In this document: positions 61,719 through 64,000 of the stretch, in pieces
Numbering within the stretch: position 1 is the stretch's first letter
Layout: every line of letters begins with the position of its first letter
Assembly: GCA_902539895.1 (NCBI GenBank)
Contig: CACBMD010000001.1
Span: 1 to 64,000 of the forward strand
DNA from: an uncultured SAR116 cluster alpha proteobacterium
GTDB taxonomy: Bacteria; Pseudomonadota; Alphaproteobacteria; Puniceispirillales; Marisalimonadaceae
DNA length: 64,000 nucleotides
Direction of reading: 5' to 3'
Made by a program: the position numbers and the translations under genes
The notes under the pieces: generated by a model
The model's input: the letters and a program-made list of their open reading frames with translations, nothing else
Told to the model about the DNA's origin: nothing
Databases searched by the model: none

Positions 61719-63359
61719 ATGGCAGATAATTTTGATTACATTATAGTTGGTGCAGGATCTTCTGGTTGCGTTTTGGCAAATAGGCTGAGTGCAAATCGTA
61801 AAAATTCAGTATGTGTATTGGAAGCAGGTCCGACTGACTGGAATCCATTTATACATATACCTGCAGGTTTTATGAAAACTCTTGTTAATCCAAATGTAAA
61901 TTGGTTATTTAAATCTGAACCTAGTTGGGGTACAGATGGAAGAGTAATAGACATTCCAAGAGGTAAAACATTAGGCGGATCAAGTTCAATAAATGGTATG
62001 GTTTTCAATAGAGGACAAAACCTAGATTTTGATGTTTGGGCTCAAAAGGGTAATAAAGGTTGGAGTTATTCAGATTTACTTCCATATTTTAAAAAATATG
62101 AAAAAAGACTGGGTGAATTTGATGACGTTTATCGAGGAACACAAGGCGAATTGCCAATCACAGATCTTGAATACAGAGATCCTTTATGTGAAGCATTTAT
62201 CAAAAGTGCTATAGAACAAGGTATTCCACTTAATAAAGATTACAATGGGAAATTGCAAGAAGGTGTTTCTTACGTACAACGTACCACTAGAGGTAGATTT
62301 AGAGTAAGTGCTGCAAAAGCATTTTTGAAACCAGCCAAGTCCAGAAAAAATCTCCAAATAATAACCAACGCATTCGTTACAAAAATTAACTTTAATAATA
62401 AAACAGCAATTGGTGTTGAATATTTAATAGGAGGAAGAGGAGGAAAAAAGATTAACCTTAGAGCAAATAAGGAAATAATATTATCATCTGGTGTTATAAA
62501 ATCACCTCATATTCTACATATGTCGGGTGTTGGTCCCGTTGAAGATCTTAAAAAACTTGGAATAGATGTCATTCATGATCTTAAAGGTGTAGGAATGAAC
62601 TTAAGAGACCATTTTGCTCCTAGATTAACTGCAAGAGCTAAAAATGTTGAAACAGTAAATGAAAAATCTAGAGGGTTTAAACTTCTAAAAGAAATTGGAA
62701 AATATATAATTGGTAAACAATCTATAGTAAATTTAAGTCCTACGTTAGTATATTGTTTCTGGCATTCTAATGAAGAAATAAGAAATCACGATCTTCAAAT
62801 GACTTTTACTCCAGCATCGTATAAAGAAGGTGTTCAATCGACCTTAGATACTGAACCTGGATTTACGGTTACTGCGTGGCAACAAAGACCTGAATCACTT
62901 GGTTGGATAAAATCAAAAACAAATGACCCATTCGACGCTCCATTAATTCAACCTAATTACTTGGATGCTGAAGAAGATAAGAGGGTAGTTGTTGCGGGAT
63001 TAAAACTATCTAGAAGACTAATGCATTCTAAAGCTCTTTCACATTACTTTGATTATGAAGTTTATCCTGGAATTGAAAAACAATCAGATGAAGAATTACT
63101 TCAAGTTGCAAGAGAAAGAGGAACTACAACCTATCATCAGATGGGAACATGTAGAATGGGTCCAAAAACTGACCCAACTGCAGTTGTTGATGATAATCTT
63201 AAAGTTTATGGTTTAAACAATCTTAGAGTTATTGACGCGTCGATTATGCCAACAATGTTATCTGCAAATTTACACTCTGGCGCTACATTAATAGGAGAAA
63301 AAGGTTCTGATTTAGTACTTGGAAAAGAACCAATTGATCCAATAGTTTTAAATTATTAA
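61719..63359 (+). CDS. GMC-family oxidoreductase (choline dehydrogenase-like)
   Basis: This 546-residue FAD enzyme of the glucose-methanol-choline family has N-terminal dinucleotide motif DYIIVGAGSSGCVLANRLS. GMC signature 1 lies around RGKTLGGSSSINGMVFNRG, and signature 2 around SSGVIKSPHILHMSGVGP. The C-terminal catalytic region has TTYHQMGTCRMG and DASIMPTMLSANLHSGATLI. It resembles BetA and other alcohol dehydrogenases; a non-choline alcohol is equally possible. YghU follows 25 bp downstream. Confidence 0.92.
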   Translation: MADNFDYIIVGAGSSGCVLANRLSANRKNSVCVLEAGPTDWNPFIHIPAGFMKTLVNPNVNWLFKSEPSWGTDGRVIDIPRGKTLGGSSSINGMVFNRGQNLDFDVWAQKGNKGWSYSDLLPYFKKYEKRLGEFDDVYRGTQGELPITDLEYRDPLCEAFIKSAIEQGIPLNKDYNGKLQEGVSYVQRTTRGRFRVSAAKAFLKPAKSRKNLQIITNAFVTKINFNNKTAIGVEYLIGGRGGKKINLRANKEIILSSGVIKSPHILHMSGVGPVEDLKKLGIDVIHDLKGVGMNLRDHFAPRLTARAKNVETVNEKSRGFKLLKEIGKYIIGKQSIVNLSPTLVYCFWHSNEEIRNHDLQMTFTPASYKEGVQSTLDTEPGFTVTAWQQRPESLGWIKSKTNDPFDAPLIQPNYLDAEEDKRVVVAGLKLSRRLMHSKALSHYFDYEVYPGIEKQSDEELLQVARERGTTTYHQMGTCRMGPKTDPTAVVDDNLKVYGLNNLRVIDASIMPTMLSANLHSGATLIGEKGSDLVLGKEPIDPIVLNY

Positions 63360-63384
63360 TTTAAATTTTTTTAAAAGGGAAAAA

Positions 63385-64000
63385 GTGGCAAAATCAGAAA
63401 AATATGTACCTCCAAAAAAATGGGAGTGGGACAAAGATAATGGTGGTAAATTCGCCAACATTAACAGGCCAATCTCAGGTAATACTCATGTAAAAGATCT
63501 TCCAGTTGGGAAACATCCTTTTCAATTATATTCTCAAGGTACGCCAAATGGTGTTAAAATAACCATTATGCTTGAGGAATTACTTGATTTAGGAATTAAG
63601 GAAGCAGAATATGATGCATGGTTAATAAGAATAGGAAATGGAGATCAGTTTAGTTCTGGCTTTGTAGAAATTAATCCTAATTCTAAAATACCTAGTCTTT
63701 TAGATAAATCTCGAGATCACCCAGTGAGGATTTTTGAATCTGGGTCAATTTTATTATATTTAGCAGAAAAATTTGATATTTTTATTCCTAAAAAATTTGA
63801 AGATAGAACAGAATGTCTCAACTGGTTGTTTTGGCAAATGGCAAGTGCACCTTATTTAGGAGGTGGCTTTGGCCATTTTTATGCTTATGCTCCAGAAAAA
63901 TATGAATATCCAATAAATCGATTTGCTATGGAAGTTAAAAGACAATTAGATGTCTTAGATAAGTTATTATCTGATAAAAATTTTATTTGTTGTGAAGAAT
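63385..64000 (+). CDS. yghU: YghU-like glutathione S-transferase/disulfide reductase (partial)
   Basis: This gene is open to the right edge and is absent from the track because it starts at GTG and runs off the window. It reads YVPPKKWEWDKDNGGKFANI, then LPVGKHPFQLYSQGTPNGVK, DAWLIRIGNGDQFSSGFVEI and NPNSKIPSLLD, very close to E. coli YghU. The thioredoxin-fold domain is complete and about 205 residues are present. Members reduce disulfides of glutathione adducts and organic hydroperoxides. AAAGGG lies just upstream. Confidence 0.92.
   Translation, partial: MAKSEKYVPPKKWEWDKDNGGKFANINRPISGNTHVKDLPVGKHPFQLYSQGTPNGVKITIMLEELLDLGIKEAEYDAWLIRIGNGDQFSSGFVEINPNSKIPSLLDKSRDHPVRIFESGSILLYLAEKFDIFIPKKFEDRTECLNWLFWQMASAPYLGGGFGHFYAYAPEKYEYPINRFAMEVKRQLDVLDKLLSDKNFICCEE

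Overview
The window is AT-rich (spot counts of single 60-base lines give about 20-40% GC) and gene-dense, with almost no intergenic space. Gaps are short, many neighbours overlap by 1-11 bases, and several genes start with TTG or GTG. The gene set includes ETF-ubiquinone oxidoreductase, a multi-subunit Mrp-type cation/proton antiporter, TauD-type dioxygenases, photolyase, a thiamine-precursor transporter with a TPP riboswitch, family III CoA-transferase, GMC oxidoreductase and YghU. This points to a streamlined marine alphaproteobacterium of the SAR11/HIMB59/AEGEAN-169 kind. The lineage is inferred from content and composition; no rRNA gene is present to confirm it.

Layout. 1-2 kb: the C-terminal end of a formate-dehydrogenase-type molybdoenzyme and a two-subunit TPP-dependent decarboxylase (sulfopyruvate/phosphonopyruvate type). 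2-6.2 kb: a MarR regulator with a clear palindromic operator, an EmrAB-like efflux pair and a homocysteine S-methyltransferase-like gene. 6.2-10.1 kb: a MoxR ATPase with a frameshifted CoxE/VWA partner, a thioesterase and a frameshifted polytopic membrane protein. 10-13.4 kb (minus): an EamA transporter, ETF-QO, a frameshifted SufU/NifU-like scaffold and small membrane ORFs. 13.5-20.8 kb (minus): a ten-gene Mrp-type antiporter operon with three large antiporter-like subunits. 20.9-22.7 kb: an HMP/thiamine-type ABC permease and binding protein, with a TPP riboswitch between them. 22.7-25.3 kb: an HDAC-family hydrolase, a DUF192 protein, tRNA-Pro(UGG) and a TauD gene with an in-frame stop.

25.4-28.7 kb (minus) is the most unusual block. 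It is a four-gene operon coding for an internally duplicated DUF1538 membrane protein, two different PII-like proteins and a coiled-coil protein, and it is visibly more GC-rich than its surroundings. 28.8-31.6 kb: an enoyl-CoA hydratase and a 610-residue orphan with glycosyltransferase-like motifs. 31.6-38.2 kb: a metallo-beta-lactamase hydrolase and the complete ligase-associated DNA-repair set (ATP-dependent ligase and exonuclease diverging from an Lhr-like helicase and PdeM phosphoesterase across only 17 bp). 38.2-43.8 kb: a YeiH-like transporter, a 2OG-Fe(II) oxygenase, a BT1-like transporter and a class III nucleotidyl cyclase. 43.8-54 kb: gamma-glutamyltransferase, a DehI-like protein, TauD, VOC, SDR and enolase-superfamily genes, then an M19 dipeptidase / unknown / DUF3726 operon. 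54-64 kb: aldo-keto reductase, serine hydrolase, threonine dehydratase, metallophosphoesterase, photolyase, CoA-transferase, GMC oxidoreductase and the start of YghU.

Four single-base frameshifts occur between 7.4 and 13 kb. Each is one extra base in an A/T homopolymer, and each lies in a gene whose remaining sequence is intact on both sides. Assembly error, transcriptional slippage and recent inactivation all remain possible. No CRISPR array, insertion sequence or prophage was seen, and there is no stretch over 300 bases without a gene or a described feature.
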